Of a DNA stretch of 64,000 nucleotides, positions 9,261 through 18,451 are shown one piece after another (position 1 is the stretch's first letter; every line of letters starts with the position of its first letter). Position numbers and translations under genes: made by a program. The notes beneath the pieces were generated by a model that saw nothing but the letters and a program-made list of their open reading frames with translations, made no database searches and was not told where the DNA came from. This DNA is from Methanothrix sp. (GTDB lineage: Archaea > Halobacteriota > Methanosarcinia > Methanotrichales > Methanotrichaceae): the NCBI RefSeq assembly GCF_016706325.1, contig NZ_JADJJX010000001.1, positions 1,116,001 through 1,180,000 of the forward strand. The letters are read 5' to 3'.

Positions 9261-9523
9261 TTACGATCTCTCCCCGGCGCCTCATCGATATAGAGCTTCT
9301 TTCCGATGTGGGCAGCGGCGTCCATTCCTTTATTTGGCAGAACGATTATGTACGGACGGTTGACGGGGCCGAATATATCGAAAACCTTTCCGACCCTGGT
9401 CCTCTTCTGGTCCACCACCCAGGAGCTCCCCCTGGGAATGCCGGCCCCTCTTCCAACGATCTCTTCGCTCTGCACAATCAATTTATTCTGTACGACATGA
9501 AGCGCGGTGCCTAGTCTCTTCAA
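9248..9523 (-). CDS. gar1: H/ACA RNP protein Gar1
   Basis: A 91-residue protein of the Gar1/Naf1 beta-barrel family. Archaeal Gar1 works with Cbf5, Nop10 and L7Ae in RNA-guided pseudouridylation. Recognisable segments are [17 protein letters not shown] and a basic C-terminus ending in RKWKK. It begins with TTG at 9523, preceded by GAGGTG about 5 bases upstream. The gar1-tfb pairing is common in euryarchaea. Its 3' end overlaps tfb by 13 bases. Confidence 0.88.
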   Translation of the reverse strand: MKRLGTALHVVQNKLIVQSEEIVGRGAGIPRGSSWVVDQKRTRVGKVFDIFGPVNRPYIIVLPNKGMDAAAHIGKKLYIDEAPGRDRKWKK

Positions 9524-9554
9524 AAGGCCACCTCATCTATATAGATAAAGAGGT

Positions 9555-9564
9555 ACTATTTAAG
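9555..9564 (-). promoter_or_regulatory. Probable TATA box of the gar1-tfb operon
   Basis: On the minus strand the sequence reads CTTAAATAGT, about 32-41 bases upstream of the gar1 TTG start. This gives a leader of roughly 10 bases if transcription starts about 25 bases downstream. Assigned by eye from spacing and composition. Confidence 0.4.
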
Positions 9565-9677
9565 CCTTCCGAAAACCATTTATCAAATGAACTCAGCCGC
9601 CGCTCCGGTGCACAGCTCTGCGAATACAGAAGAGCCAGACCGAAGCTTTATCTGTTAATGCCGGCAATTCTCCTCTG

Positions 9678-10622
9678 ATGTTTGAGCAGCTTCCAACCAT
9701 TCCCACATCGCAGGAGCTACTGGACAGGTCATTCCGGCGCGCCTCCCGCGCCGCTGAGGATGGGTCCATGGTCCAGAATGCCGGCAATATCCTCTCAGAC
9801 AATCTCTCCAATCTGATCCGCAGGTTCCCCTCCTTCGAGAGGCTTCCTCCATTTTACAGAGAGATGGTGGAGATAACAGTGGGCATAGACAGGATCAGAA
9901 TCAGCCTATCCCGCCTGCGCTGGGCCTCCATGCAGATAAGGCAGATAACCAGGGAGTATGTGGGCAGGATCAAGAGGACGGGGGGGGCGGAGAGCGCCCC
10001 CCTTAGAAGGTCGGCCTTCGGGCGCTTCTCCTCCATTATGAGATCGATTGATAGGGACCTCCTCTTCCTTAATGAGGCCCGGAATCTGCTTCGCAAGATG
10101 CCGAGCATCGATCCGGAGAAGCCCACCATTCTCATCGCCGGCTATCCCAATGTGGGCAAATCAAGCTTCATCATCAGCATCACTGGAGCCAGGCCAGAGG
10201 TGGCAAGCTATCCCTTTACCACCCGGGGGATAGTAGTGGGCCATCTGCTCAGAGGCGATAAGAGGTATCAGGTGGTGGACACCCCTGGGTTGCTCGACCG
10301 GCCCATGGGGGAGAGAAATGAGATCGAGAGGCAGGCTGTGGCCGCTCTCAGCCATCTGCAGGGGGTGGTGCTGTTCATACTGGACCCAAGCGAGCACTGC
10401 GGCTATCCCCTGGACTCGCAGCTTCGACTGGCTGAGGACCTATCCGGCTGGATCACCCTGCCCATGCTGATGGTTGCCAATAAGGTCGATATCAAGAGGT
10501 ACAGCGATCTGGCAGAGATGTCCACTGAGACGGGAGAGGGCGTCTTGGAGGTGATGGAGAGGCTGATCGAGCTGCTGGAGGGCCAGGGCGACGGATCCAC
10601 CAGCAGTCTGGCTGAAGCATAA
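9678..10622 (+). CDS. Nog1-type GTPase
   Basis: The N-terminal half (about 1-145) is the helical NOG1 domain. The GTPase core begins with IAGYPNVGKSSFI (P-loop), then PFTTRG (switch I), DTPGL (G3) and NKVD (G4). This arrangement matches the OBG/Nog1 branch of TRAFAC GTPases. In eukaryotes Nog1 acts in 60S ribosome maturation, and a ribosome-assembly role in archaea is inferred. At 314 residues it is the usual archaeal length, lacking the eukaryotic C-terminal tail. Confidence 0.9.
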   Translation: MFEQLPTIPTSQELLDRSFRRASRAAEDGSMVQNAGNILSDNLSNLIRRFPSFERLPPFYREMVEITVGIDRIRISLSRLRWASMQIRQITREYVGRIKRTGGAESAPLRRSAFGRFSSIMRSIDRDLLFLNEARNLLRKMPSIDPEKPTILIAGYPNVGKSSFIISITGARPEVASYPFTTRGIVVGHLLRGDKRYQVVDTPGLLDRPMGERNEIERQAVAALSHLQGVVLFILDPSEHCGYPLDSQLRLAEDLSGWITLPMLMVANKVDIKRYSDLAEMSTETGEGVLEVMERLIELLEGQGDGSTSSLAEA

Positions 10623-10630
10623 GGCGGCGA

Positions 10631-11260
10631 TCATCTCTGACATCTCTCCGCCACCGTCTTCAGAGGGCCTGATCGCTGCGGGTGATCCTCAGCAGTGATC
10701 CTCAGCACCATGAGCCTCTCAAAGAAGCATCCCTTGCTGGCCACCAGCTCAGCGACGAGCTCAGCGTCCCTCGCCATCCCCTCTACCTCCTCAGGCCCGG
10801 TCAGGCTGGATATGAGCAGCAGCGCCCTTCCCCCTGGGCGGAGATGATCGGCCAAATCGAGCAGGAACCGGCCTATGGTCTCCCGGCCGCTTGCCCCTCC
10901 GTCCAGGGCATAGTTGATCCATTGATCGCCTCTCTCCTCCGGTTCAGTGGGAAGGTAGGGGGGGTTGAATACGATCAGGTCGAATCTCCCTCTTATCCCC
11001 CGGAAGAGGTCCGCCCTCACCACCTCTACCCCCCTCTCCCTGGCCGCCCTGGTGGCATGAGGATTTATGTCCAGGGCGGTGATGCTCTTCACCCTGCCGG
11101 CCAGCTCCTGGGAAACAAGTCCCGAGCCGCATCCGACCTCAAGCACATGATCCTCCGGGCGGGCCTCTCTTATGGCCGCCTCTAGGAGGAGAAATGTATC
11201 TTCATCAGGAGGATAAACCTCCTCGGATTGAAATCTTGGATTGATGAGATCAGCCTCCAA
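10631..11260 (-). CDS. HemK2/Mtq2-type glutamine N5-methyltransferase
   Basis: A class I SAM methyltransferase with the substrate-contacting NPPY motif (VFNPPYLPTEP) and a SAM loop (LEVGCGSGLV). The N-terminal signature EEVYPPDEDTFLLLEA is typical of the HemK2/Mtq2 branch, which methylates the Gln of the GGQ motif in release factor aRF1. An open frame runs up to ATG 11365, but that would overlap the PLD-like gene by 50 bases and add about 35 atypical residues. I choose TTG 11260, which precedes the conserved start. The exact start is uncertain. Confidence 0.85.
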   Translation of the reverse strand: MEADLINPRFQSEEVYPPDEDTFLLLEAAIREARPEDHVLEVGCGSGLVSQELAGRVKSITALDINPHATRAARERGVEVVRADLFRGIRGRFDLIVFNPPYLPTEPEERGDQWINYALDGGASGRETIGRFLLDLADHLRPGGRALLLISSLTGPEEVEGMARDAELVAELVASKGCFFERLMVLRITAEDHPQRSGPLKTVAERCQR

Positions 11261-11315
11261 AGGAGCTTGCTTTGAGGGGTCTGTAGCAGCGGGAATAGAT
11301 GATCCTCTCCTTCTC

Positions 11316-12101
11316 TCAGCTCTGGCGGCACCTGTACAGGCCGTCCACAAAGGAGCAGATATCACTCAGGACACGGGGATCATTCAGCCAAACCCCCGCC
11401 TCGTAGTTCTCATCGATCCCTCCCTGAGAGAGATTGGCAGAGGTCACTATTGCCTCCTTTCTGTCGATCATATAGATCTTGGCATGGAGCGGATGGACGA
11501 AGAACAGCTCTCCCTCCAGCCTTCTGACTTCATCCTGGATATCATCGCTCATTCCCGAGCTGAAATCCGATTCCCGCCCTCTCATGAACACCACCAGCCT
11601 CCCTCCCCGGCGGGAGAAGTTCTGCAATGGAGGAGCAATCCGGTTCCAGGTCTGCCTCTTTATCCAGGGGGAGACGACCACCACCTCGAAGCTGGCCTCC
11701 TCCAGCATCTGGCAGAGCCGGTCCTCGATGGAGTGGAGGCGAAGGGGGGAGAAGGTGCCCAGGAATAGGGCAGAGGGATCGTTCCCCTGGCGGGCTAGAT
11801 AGCTCTCCAGGTACTGCAGCCTCTCTGCCGATTCGTACTCCTCCGACCTCTTCGCCCTCTTGAGCTCCTCTGTCAGATCCAGGTTGCGGCTCTTATGCTT
11901 GAGCATCTGTCCGTATCTCCTCTGGAGCTGGTCCAGATGGATCTCCTTTTCTCGAAGCTGGCCCTGCAGCCTTTGCAGATCCATCTGGACCTGGCGGTAG
12001 CCTGCTAGCAGCCTTTTATTGCGGCCGGCCTCCAGCTGGATGATGCTGAGAGATATAACTGCTACAGCCAGGAAGGCCAGCCCGATCCAGTACCCTTCCA
12101 T
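11316..12101 (-). CDS. Membrane-anchored PLD-like protein with coiled coil
   Basis: Residues about 5-22 form a single membrane helix. Residues about 30-105 are a heptad-rich coiled coil. The remainder is one phospholipase D-like domain with a single HKD motif (HAKIYMIDRKEAIVTSAN). The region SPWIKRQTWNRIAPPL is a conserved upstream element of PLD-like proteins. One HKD motif suggests activity as a dimer, as in the Nuc/bfil family, but the substrate (nucleic acid or lipid) cannot be told. It is upstream of and near-contiguous with the HemK-like gene. Confidence 0.8.
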   Translation of the reverse strand: MEGYWIGLAFLAVAVISLSIIQLEAGRNKRLLAGYRQVQMDLQRLQGQLREKEIHLDQLQRRYGQMLKHKSRNLDLTEELKRAKRSEEYESAERLQYLESYLARQGNDPSALFLGTFSPLRLHSIEDRLCQMLEEASFEVVVVSPWIKRQTWNRIAPPLQNFSRRGGRLVVFMRGRESDFSSGMSDDIQDEVRRLEGELFFVHPLHAKIYMIDRKEAIVTSANLSQGGIDENYEAGVWLNDPRVLSDICSFVDGLYRCRQS

Positions 12102-12389
12102 TGCTGCAATACCCCTGAAGCAGTTATCATTATGAAGTTATATATAGATAGCGTTATCAATATATGCACCGGACTACTGGAAGGCATAGCAAGCCTCAGA
12201 TGAAGATCATGGCTTATAATGACCTTAATTAATATAGCAAGTCTGAATAAAAAATTTGGCTCCCTGCCCTCTCCTGGGGGCGAGGCTGGGATACCATTTT
12301 CATCTTCCCCTCCCTGCCTTTGTGCCTCTTGTGGTGAGATCGGCATGCTTGGGCCTTGTCGCAGAGGCCCTAAAGGCATGAAGGGAGAT

Positions 12390-14057
12390 TCAGAACATCC
12401 CGGGGGGCATCCCTCCCATCCCCATCCCGGGCATTCCGCCCATTCCCGGAGGCATGCCTCCCGGGCCGCTGGGCCGGGCAGGGGGCTCTTTGGTGGAGGC
12501 CAGAACATCATCGATTCGCAGGATCAGGCAAGCAGCATCTGTGGCTGAGAGGATGGCCTGAACCTTGACTCTGAGGGGCTCGACCACTCCCAGCTCATAC
12601 ATATCAACCGCCTCTCCAGTATAGCCATCCAGTCCAATGTTCTTATTGCTGGAGTGCCTGCTCTTCAGCTCAGCCACCTTATCGATGGCATCAAAGCCCG
12701 CGTTCTCTGCCAGCGCCTTGGGGACGATCTCCATCGCCTCGGCGAACTTGGTGACTGCCAGCTGCTCCCTGCCCTTCAGTGTGGCGGCATACTCCCGCAG
12801 GCGCAATGCTATCTCTATCTCCGGGGCTCCACCTCCTGCCACCACCTTCCCGTCCTCCACCACATCCGCCACTGCATGCAGAGCATCATCAAGGGACCTC
12901 TCCAGGCCGTCTAAGACCTGCTGGGTTCCTCCCCGGAGGAGGAGGGTGGCAGTCTGGTTCTTGGTGCCGGTGACGAAGGTCATGATCCCACTTCCCACTC
13001 TCCTCTCCTCCACCAGTGCGGCCTCGCCCAGGTCAGAGGGCTTCAGCTCATCCAGGCTGGTGACGATGCTCGCCCCGGTGGCCCGGGCGAGCCTGTCCAG
13101 ATCCTTCTTGATCACCCTTCTCAGGGCGAGCACTCCCGCGCGGGCCAGGTAATGCTGGGCCAGGTCATCGATGCCCTTCTGGCAGAAGACCACATTTGCC
13201 CCGCTGGCGATCACCTTATCGGCCGCCTCCTTGATCCTCTTCTTCTCATGCTCCATGAACTTCTGAAACTGATCAGAGGAGGTGATCTGTACCTCTGTCT
13301 TGGTCTCAGTATCCTTGGACTCTATGGGGCAGGAGAGCAGGGCCACCCTGGCATCTGTGACCTTGCGGGGCATATTCTGGTGAACTATCTCCTTGTCGAT
13401 CACCACTCCCTCGATGATCTCTGATTCAGCAGTGCTCTCCCCCACCTTCTTCTCCACATTGACCCGGTCCATATCGAAGACCCTTCTCTCGCCATAATTC
13501 TCCATGGCATTGAGGACCAGATCGACGGCATAGCTGGCCATCCTGCTGTCCGGAGATTCGGCCAGCTTCCCAGTCATGGCGGTTTTAGCTACCCTCTCCA
13601 GCAGAGGACGATCGGACTCCTGGGCATCTGAGGCGATGGATTTTGCTATCTCCACTGCTTTGTCTGCTGCTATTCTGTAGCCCTTGACGATCATTGTGGG
13701 ATGGACCTTCTGGTCCAAGAGCATCTCCGCCCTCTTGAGAAGCTCCCCGGCCAGCACTGCCACGGTGGTGGTGCCATCGCCCACCTCTTTGTCCTGCGTC
13801 TTGGCGGCCTCGATGAGCATCTTAGCAGCAGGATGCTGAACATCCATCTCCTTGAGGATGGTCACACCATCATTGGTGATGGTGACATCACCGATGGGGT
13901 CCACCAGCAGCTTGTCCATGCCCTTGGGGCCCATGGAGCTGCGCACAGCATTGGCCACTGCGCGGGCAGCCATGATATTATTCAAGATGGCTTCCGTTCC
14001 CGTCTCTCTGCGGGTATCTCTTAAAATGATAACTGGTGTTCCACCCATTCCTGCCAT
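12390..14057 (-). CDS. thsA: Thermosome subunit (group II chaperonin)
   Basis: A 555-residue chaperonin subunit that folds proteins in a closed double ring. Typical stretches are [35 protein letters not shown], the ATPase motif [35 protein letters not shown] and the Gly/Met-rich tail [18 protein letters not shown]. The frame is open further upstream to 14189, but ATG 14057 has GGAGGA about 10 bases before it and gives the normal start ([14 protein letters not shown]). Confidence 0.96.
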   Translation of the reverse strand: MAGMGGTPVIILRDTRRETGTEAILNNIMAARAVANAVRSSMGPKGMDKLLVDPIGDVTITNDGVTILKEMDVQHPAAKMLIEAAKTQDKEVGDGTTTVAVLAGELLKRAEMLLDQKVHPTMIVKGYRIAADKAVEIAKSIASDAQESDRPLLERVAKTAMTGKLAESPDSRMASYAVDLVLNAMENYGERRVFDMDRVNVEKKVGESTAESEIIEGVVIDKEIVHQNMPRKVTDARVALLSCPIESKDTETKTEVQITSSDQFQKFMEHEKKRIKEAADKVIASGANVVFCQKGIDDLAQHYLARAGVLALRRVIKKDLDRLARATGASIVTSLDELKPSDLGEAALVEERRVGSGIMTFVTGTKNQTATLLLRGGTQQVLDGLERSLDDALHAVADVVEDGKVVAGGGAPEIEIALRLREYAATLKGREQLAVTKFAEAMEIVPKALAENAGFDAIDKVAELKSRHSSNKNIGLDGYTGEAVDMYELGVVEPLRVKVQAILSATDAACLILRIDDVLASTKEPPARPSGPGGMPPGMGGMPGMGMGGMPPGMF

Positions 14058-14117
14058 GTATAATAATCCTCCAGCAAATGATTCTCCTGGTCTCTCGTTA
14101 AGCAGTATTTGCTCTTC

Positions 14118-14130
14118 TATAAAACCTTTT
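14118..14130 (-). promoter_or_regulatory. Probable BRE/TATA promoter of the thermosome gene
   Basis: The minus strand reads AAAAGGTTTTATAG, a purine-rich BRE-like element joined to a TATA box, about 65 bases upstream of the ATG at 14057. Spacing would place the start of transcription near 14097. Confidence 0.45.
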
Positions 14131-14190
14131 CCTGTGGATGAGGCTTCACGTGGCTGTTCTGCTCCCCCGGGCGGCCTCTCTGCCAGCAAC

Positions 14191-14198
14191 TATAAGTA
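14191..14198 (+). promoter_or_regulatory. Probable TATA box of the cold-shock gene
   Basis: tataagta lies 45 bases upstream of the cold-shock ATG at 14243. The two strong heat/cold-related genes here are divergent, and their promoters lie within about 100 bases of each other. Confidence 0.4.
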
Positions 14199-14242
14199 GT
14201 TGAAGATCATGCAAAATTACTAACCGTATTGAGGAATAAACA

Positions 14243-14437
14243 ATGGTAACTGGAACAGTCAAGTTTTTCAATCGCGTCAAGAGCTTCGGATTCATAGCTG
14301 GTGACGATGGCAAGGATTATTTCGTTCATGTGACTGGCTTGAAGCCCGGCGTCGCAATCGATGAGGGTGACAAGGTCAGCTTCGATGTCATTGAGGGCGA
14401 GAAGGGCCCCAAGGCCGATAAGGTAGAGAAGGTTTAG
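14243..14437 (+). CDS. cspA: Cold-shock domain protein (CspA family)
   Basis: A 64-residue single cold-shock OB fold. RNP1 is visible as KSFGFIAGD and RNP2 as DYFVHVTGL. The N-terminus MVTGTVKFFNRVK is diagnostic. Such proteins bind single-stranded RNA/DNA and melt structure at low temperature. They are patchily distributed in archaea and are usually regarded as acquired from bacteria. It is divergent from the thermosome gene. Confidence 0.93.
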   Translation: MVTGTVKFFNRVKSFGFIAGDDGKDYFVHVTGLKPGVAIDEGDKVSFDVIEGEKGPKADKVEKV

Positions 14438-14610
14438 AAAGATTATAAACGGAATGCTCATATGCAATAGCGAGGCGGATTGTCCTCCTATTGCCATGCT
14501 CTATTTTATTGTGGACTGAATCTAGCCCCGGGCCGAGATCTGGCCTACCTCAGCCGCCTCTTGATTCCACTGATCTGAGAGATCATTCCCCCCTTCAGCC
14601 GCTGCCTTGA

Positions 14611-15198
14611 TCAAGGCAGGAGAAGAGATAAGCTGATGGCCAGCCCTATGGTCATGAAGAGGATGCCTGCTGCCCGGGAGATCACTTCTCTTTTCACCCT
14701 CGCTGAGATCATCCGTCCCATATAGATGGCCATGGCGGAGAGGGCGAATAGTGCTGCCATAACCCCTATGAGGACCGGGATTGGGTCATACTCCGTGGCA
14801 AAGAGGGCGGAGGCGATCTGGGTCTTGTCCCCCCACTCCGAGAGAAAGATTAAAGAGAATCCGGATATGAGGGCATTTCCAGATGGGAGTTGACGTTCTT
14901 CCTCCTCCTCTTTCTGCTCTGTCCTGAGGGCCGATATCCCAAAGAGAATGAAGATGCTGCCTGATATCAGCTTAACCAGATACATCGGTATGATCTCCGT
15001 AGCCCAGGAGCCGAAAAAGATTGCAATCCCATCTGTGATCAGAAAAGCGAGCATCACACCAGCCAGGAGTTGAGGATACTCCTTTGTCCGGGAGGATAGC
15101 AGAATCACAGAGAGCTGGGTCTTGTCTCCTATCTCCGCCAGGCCAACCGCCAGGAATGGAATTATGATCTCATCGAGGGGGATGGCCAGTGAGATCAG
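14611..15198 (-). CDS. GDT1/UPF0016 family transporter
   Basis: Six predicted membrane helices in two repeats, each carrying the family ExGDK(S/T) motif: AEIGDKTQLS and SEWGDKTQIA. The acidic loop (KEEEEER) lies between the halves. The GDT1/TMEM165/MneA family moves Mn2+ or Ca2+ out of the cytosol, but the ion here is not shown by sequence. No ATG, GTG or TTG lies between the IF2 stop and the first helix. CTG 15198 or CTG 15189 follows GGAAGGTAGG, whereas ATG 15267 would overlap IF2 by 68 bases and add unlike residues. The start is unresolved. Confidence 0.85.
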   Translation of the reverse strand: MISLAIPLDEIIIPFLAVGLAEIGDKTQLSVILLSSRTKEYPQLLAGVMLAFLITDGIAIFFGSWATEIIPMYLVKLISGSIFILFGISALRTEQKEEEEERQLPSGNALISGFSLIFLSEWGDKTQIASALFATEYDPIPVLIGVMAALFALSAMAIYMGRMISARVKREVISRAAGILFMTIGLAISLSLLLP

Positions 15199-15199
15199 C

Positions 15200-17009
15200 C
15201 TACCTTCCCCAGAAGGGGTCTTTCTTGCGCTTGATCTCCAGGAAGTCCTCCAGCACCTCTCTCTCATCCTCGGCCAGCTTGGGCTTCAGCTCCAGCTCCA
15301 CAATGCGAGCGTGCTTTTCCGGTATGTTCACATACAGGATATCGCCCTCATGGATCTGCCGGCCCACAGTGGGCCCATCGATGGAGATGGCCACCTCCTG
15401 GCCGGCAGTTGCCGATCCCTGGTTCTCATTATGGGCCTGGATCCCTTTGATCGTTCCCACATTGGCGCCATCCTCCCTCATCAGATTGACCTGGGTCCTG
15501 ATTATTCCACCGATGACCTGCACTCCCACCACTGCAGGCTTGGACTGGCGGAAGACACAGTCAGGCAGAAGGCGCACTGCACCTGGCCGGATGACTGCTT
15601 CCAGACGCTCTTGCTCCATCTTTATCTTCTGATCCTCCAGCCAGCGTCTCATAGCTCTCGATGATGGTGTAGATGATATCGCTGGAGAAGACAGGTACAT
15701 CTGTCTTCTGGATCTCGCTCAAGGCATCGGGCAGGATGTCCACATTGAACCCCAGGATGGCGGAGAGAAGGGGATCGTTGATGGCAGCGGCCCTTATCAC
15801 ATCCCTTCTGGATATGTGCCCCACATCAGCATAATGAATGCGAATATCCCTTGCTTTCAGCTCCCCCACCAGGGCCTCCAATGAGCCGATGGTGTCCGAC
15901 TTGAGGATTATCCCCTCGTTCTCGGTGTCTATTCTCACTGCCTCCAGCTCGGACTTCAGCTCCTGGGATAGCGCCTCCGCCTCATCTGGATTGGAGACCA
16001 CCCGGATGGTGGACCCGGCCAGGGCGTTGTCCATCTTGGGAGCTGAGACCTTCACCCCGGAGGCAGCAGTCACATGCTTGACCGGCTTGAATCTCTCCTC
16101 GCTCCTGATCTCCGCCAGAGGCTTGGGCTTGAGCAGGGCCCTGATCTTGGTGACCAGGGGCTCGCGGGAGGTGCCAACGATCACTGTATCCCCGGCAAAG
16201 AACTCTCCATTATAGAGGATGACATCCAGGGTGGTGCCCAGCCCCTTCTCCTCTTTGACCTCGAGGATGGTGCCAATCCCAGGCCCAGTGGCGGTGAGCT
16301 GCAGATTATCCTTCAGGAATCTCTGCGCCAGGCCCACCAGGATCATGAGGAGATCGGGAACCCCTTCCCCAGTCAAGGCGCTGATGGGCACAATCCCCAC
16401 TGTGCGGGTAAAATCGGTGATGCGATCATAGCGATCAGCGTCAAAGCCATACTTGTAAAGCTCCCCCACCAGCTCATAAAGCCTGGTATCGAGGGCCTCA
16501 GAGACCCTCTCGCTCTGTGCCTTCAGGCTCTTGGCGAAGGGGGCGTTGGTGGCACTGTGCCATCCGCCAATGCGGTCCATCTTATTAGCAGCCACCACAA
16601 ATGGGGTCTTGAAGCGCTTGAGGATCTTCAGGGACTCGATGGTCTGGGGCTGGAAGCCCTCGTTTATATCCACGATCAGCACTGCCAGATCGGCCAGTGA
16701 GCCCCCCCGGCTGCGCATGGAGGTGAATGCATGATGGCCAGGGGTGTCGATGAACAGCAATCCCGGAATCTGGATCTCCTTTCCGAAGTGCGATCCGCAG
16801 AAATCCTGCACCACATCCAAGGGAACCTCTGTGGCTCCGATGTGCTGGGTTATCAGGCCGGCCTCGCCCTTGGCCACTGCTGTCCCCCGGATCCTATCGA
16901 GGAGAGTGGTCTTGCCATGGTCCACATGCCCCATCACCACTACTATTGGTGTCCTGAGGTTTGATTCCTTGCCCTTTGTCTTGGCGGCCTTTTTGGATTT
17001 TTGCTGCAT
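15200..17009 (-). CDS. infB: Translation initiation factor IF2/aIF5B, interrupted by a frameshift
   Basis: The GTPase domain is complete at the N-terminus: [19 protein letters not shown] (P-loop), DTPGHHAF, and NKMD. Domains II-III follow to about residue 450. At the end of ESYE (near 15647) the frame is lost. The expected continuation [18 protein letters not shown] resumes one base later and runs through domain IV to 15200. Skipping one A restores a ~602-residue protein of normal archaeal length. IF5B is essential for subunit joining, so a sequencing or assembly indel is more likely than a true null. It lies downstream of ndk in the ribosomal operon. Confidence 0.92.
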
Positions 17010-17108
17010 GAAAGATCGCTTCTCTGAGAATTAGCCCTAAAAAAGGAGTTTATTTTTTGAGAATTTAAAGGCTCCCATGAGAGCCCGGCAGATCTCTTCT
17101 GCCCGGGG

Positions 17109-17567
17109 CTACTCGTAGAGCCATTCTTCATCTATTCGCTCATATTCGACCAGCTCTGAGGGATCGAAGTGAAGGGCGATCTCGCGAGAGGCTGATGCTG
17201 GAGAGTCTGAGCCATGCACCACATTCCGCCCGGTCTCAATGCCCCAGTCACCGCGAATGGTTCCAGGGACGGCATCGGCGGGATTTGTGGCGCCGTTCAT
17301 CTTCCTCATGGCGGCAATAGCGCCCTTCCCCTCCACCACCAGGGATACAGAGGGCCCAGAGGTGATGAAATCCACCAGATCCTGATAGAACCTCTTGTCC
17401 ACGTGCTCAGCATAATGCTCTTTGGCCTTCTCCTCGGGCATTTGCGCCAGCTTCATGGCCACGATCTTGAATCCCTTCTCCTCGATTCGCTGCAGGATCT
17501 TGCCCACCAGGCCTCTCTGCACGCCATCGGGCTTGACCATGATGAACGTTCTCTCTATATCTGCCAA
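17109..17567 (-). CDS. ndk: Nucleoside diphosphate kinase
   Basis: A 152-residue NDK that transfers gamma-phosphate between NTPs and NDPs through a phosphohistidine. The start RTFIMVKPDGVQRGLVG is diagnostic. The catalytic His is in the motif NVVHGSDSPASASREI. Placed between rpl24e and infB, an arrangement conserved in euryarchaea. It begins only 3 bases after the L24e stop. Confidence 0.96.
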   Translation of the reverse strand: MADIERTFIMVKPDGVQRGLVGKILQRIEEKGFKIVAMKLAQMPEEKAKEHYAEHVDKRFYQDLVDFITSGPSVSLVVEGKGAIAAMRKMNGATNPADAVPGTIRGDWGIETGRNVVHGSDSPASASREIALHFDPSELVEYERIDEEWLYE

Positions 17568-17569
17568 GC

Positions 17570-17740
17570 TTATGCCCCCTTACGGGCCCACTTCACCCTT
17601 CTGGTCACCCGGCCAAGGGCGACATTGTTCTCGCACTTGGAGGAGCAGAAATAGAATACCGTTCCATCCCTTCTGGCATAGAGCTTGCCTGTGCCCGGCT
17701 CAATGATCCTATTGCAGAAGCTGCACCTTCTCTCTTCCAT
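17570..17740 (-). CDS. rpl24e: Ribosomal protein L24e
   Basis: A 56-residue protein. It opens [18 protein letters not shown] and continues with [11 protein letters not shown]. These give the CxxC...CxxxC zinc-binding pattern of the TRASH-fold protein L24e. The basic tail [13 protein letters not shown] follows. It is part of the 50S subunit near L3. It sits between rps28e (5 bases upstream) and ndk, as expected for the operon. Confidence 0.93.
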   Translation of the reverse strand: MEERRCSFCNRIIEPGTGKLYARRDGTVFYFCSSKCENNVALGRVTRRVKWARKGA

Positions 17741-17745
17741 CTCCT

Positions 17746-17958
17746 TCACCTGCTGGTAAGCTTCTTGGCCTCTCTTGCTGTCTCCAGCAGCATCAGGACG
17801 TCGCCGATTCTTATCGGTCCCATGCTGTTTCTGGTGATGATCCGGCCTTTGTTATTGCCCTCGAGGATACGGCACTTGATCTGCATTGCTTCCCCATGCA
17901 TGCCGGTAACGCCTATCACCTCGATGACCTCAGCCGGTATTCCGCTATCGTCATCCAT
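17746..17958 (-). CDS. rps28e: Ribosomal protein S28e
   Basis: A 70-residue OB-fold protein of the 30S subunit. Characteristic segments are [35 protein letters not shown], and the C-terminus [14 protein letters not shown]. Length and order (L7Ae-S28e-L24e) match the archaeal operon. Confidence 0.96.
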   Translation of the reverse strand: MDDDSGIPAEVIEVIGVTGMHGEAMQIKCRILEGNNKGRIITRNSMGPIRIGDVLMLLETAREAKKLTSR

Positions 17959-17968
17959 TGGAGATCAC

Positions 17969-18337
17969 CTATTTCAGAGATCCGACCTTCTGGACGATCT
18001 CATCCAGCAGCTCTTTTCCCTTGCCCGGCTCCACAATCGCCGCGGCTGCGCTCTTCACACCCAGGCCGGCGGCAGCGCCAAGCTCGCTTTGCTTCTTGAC
18101 ATAGATATAGGGGGTCTTCTTCTCTTCGCATAACGCAGGGATATGGGCTACGATCTCTGGGGGCTGGACATCCTCGCCCACGATAACCAGGCGGGCCACT
18201 CCCCTCTCAATGGCCTTGGTGGCCTCATTCGTTCCCTTCTTTATCCTGCCGGTATCGCGAGCCAGCTCCAGGGCCTCAAGTGATTTGGTAGCCAGATCAA
18301 CTGGAACATCAAATCTTACATATATTGGTCTTGCCAT
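17969..18337 (-). CDS. rpl7ae: Ribosomal protein L7Ae
   Basis: A 122-residue kink-turn binding protein that serves both in the 50S subunit and in box C/D and H/ACA RNPs and RNase P. The family RNA-binding signature is present as [19 protein letters not shown], followed by [16 protein letters not shown] 18337 is chosen because AGGAG precedes it and [12 protein letters not shown] is the normal N-terminus; an in-frame upstream extension to 18364 is unlikely. First gene of the operon that runs through to IF2. Confidence 0.96.
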   Translation of the reverse strand: MARPIYVRFDVPVDLATKSLEALELARDTGRIKKGTNEATKAIERGVARLVIVGEDVQPPEIVAHIPALCEEKKTPYIYVKKQSELGAAAGLGVKSAAAAIVEPGKGKELLDEIVQKVGSLK

Positions 18338-18451
18338 AATTAATTCTCCTTCCGGGCCTAGCACTGCCCATCATCATTCATCGCAAAAGCGCCTTTTGGA
18401 TCATACCTCAAGACTAGATCTGCCATCAGTTCCATATGTAAAAAGGTTGCG

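Noticed and set aside
15640..15660. Programmed ribosomal frameshift in IF2
   Set aside because: No slippery heptamer or strong downstream structure is apparent, so a sequence error or mutation is preferred.
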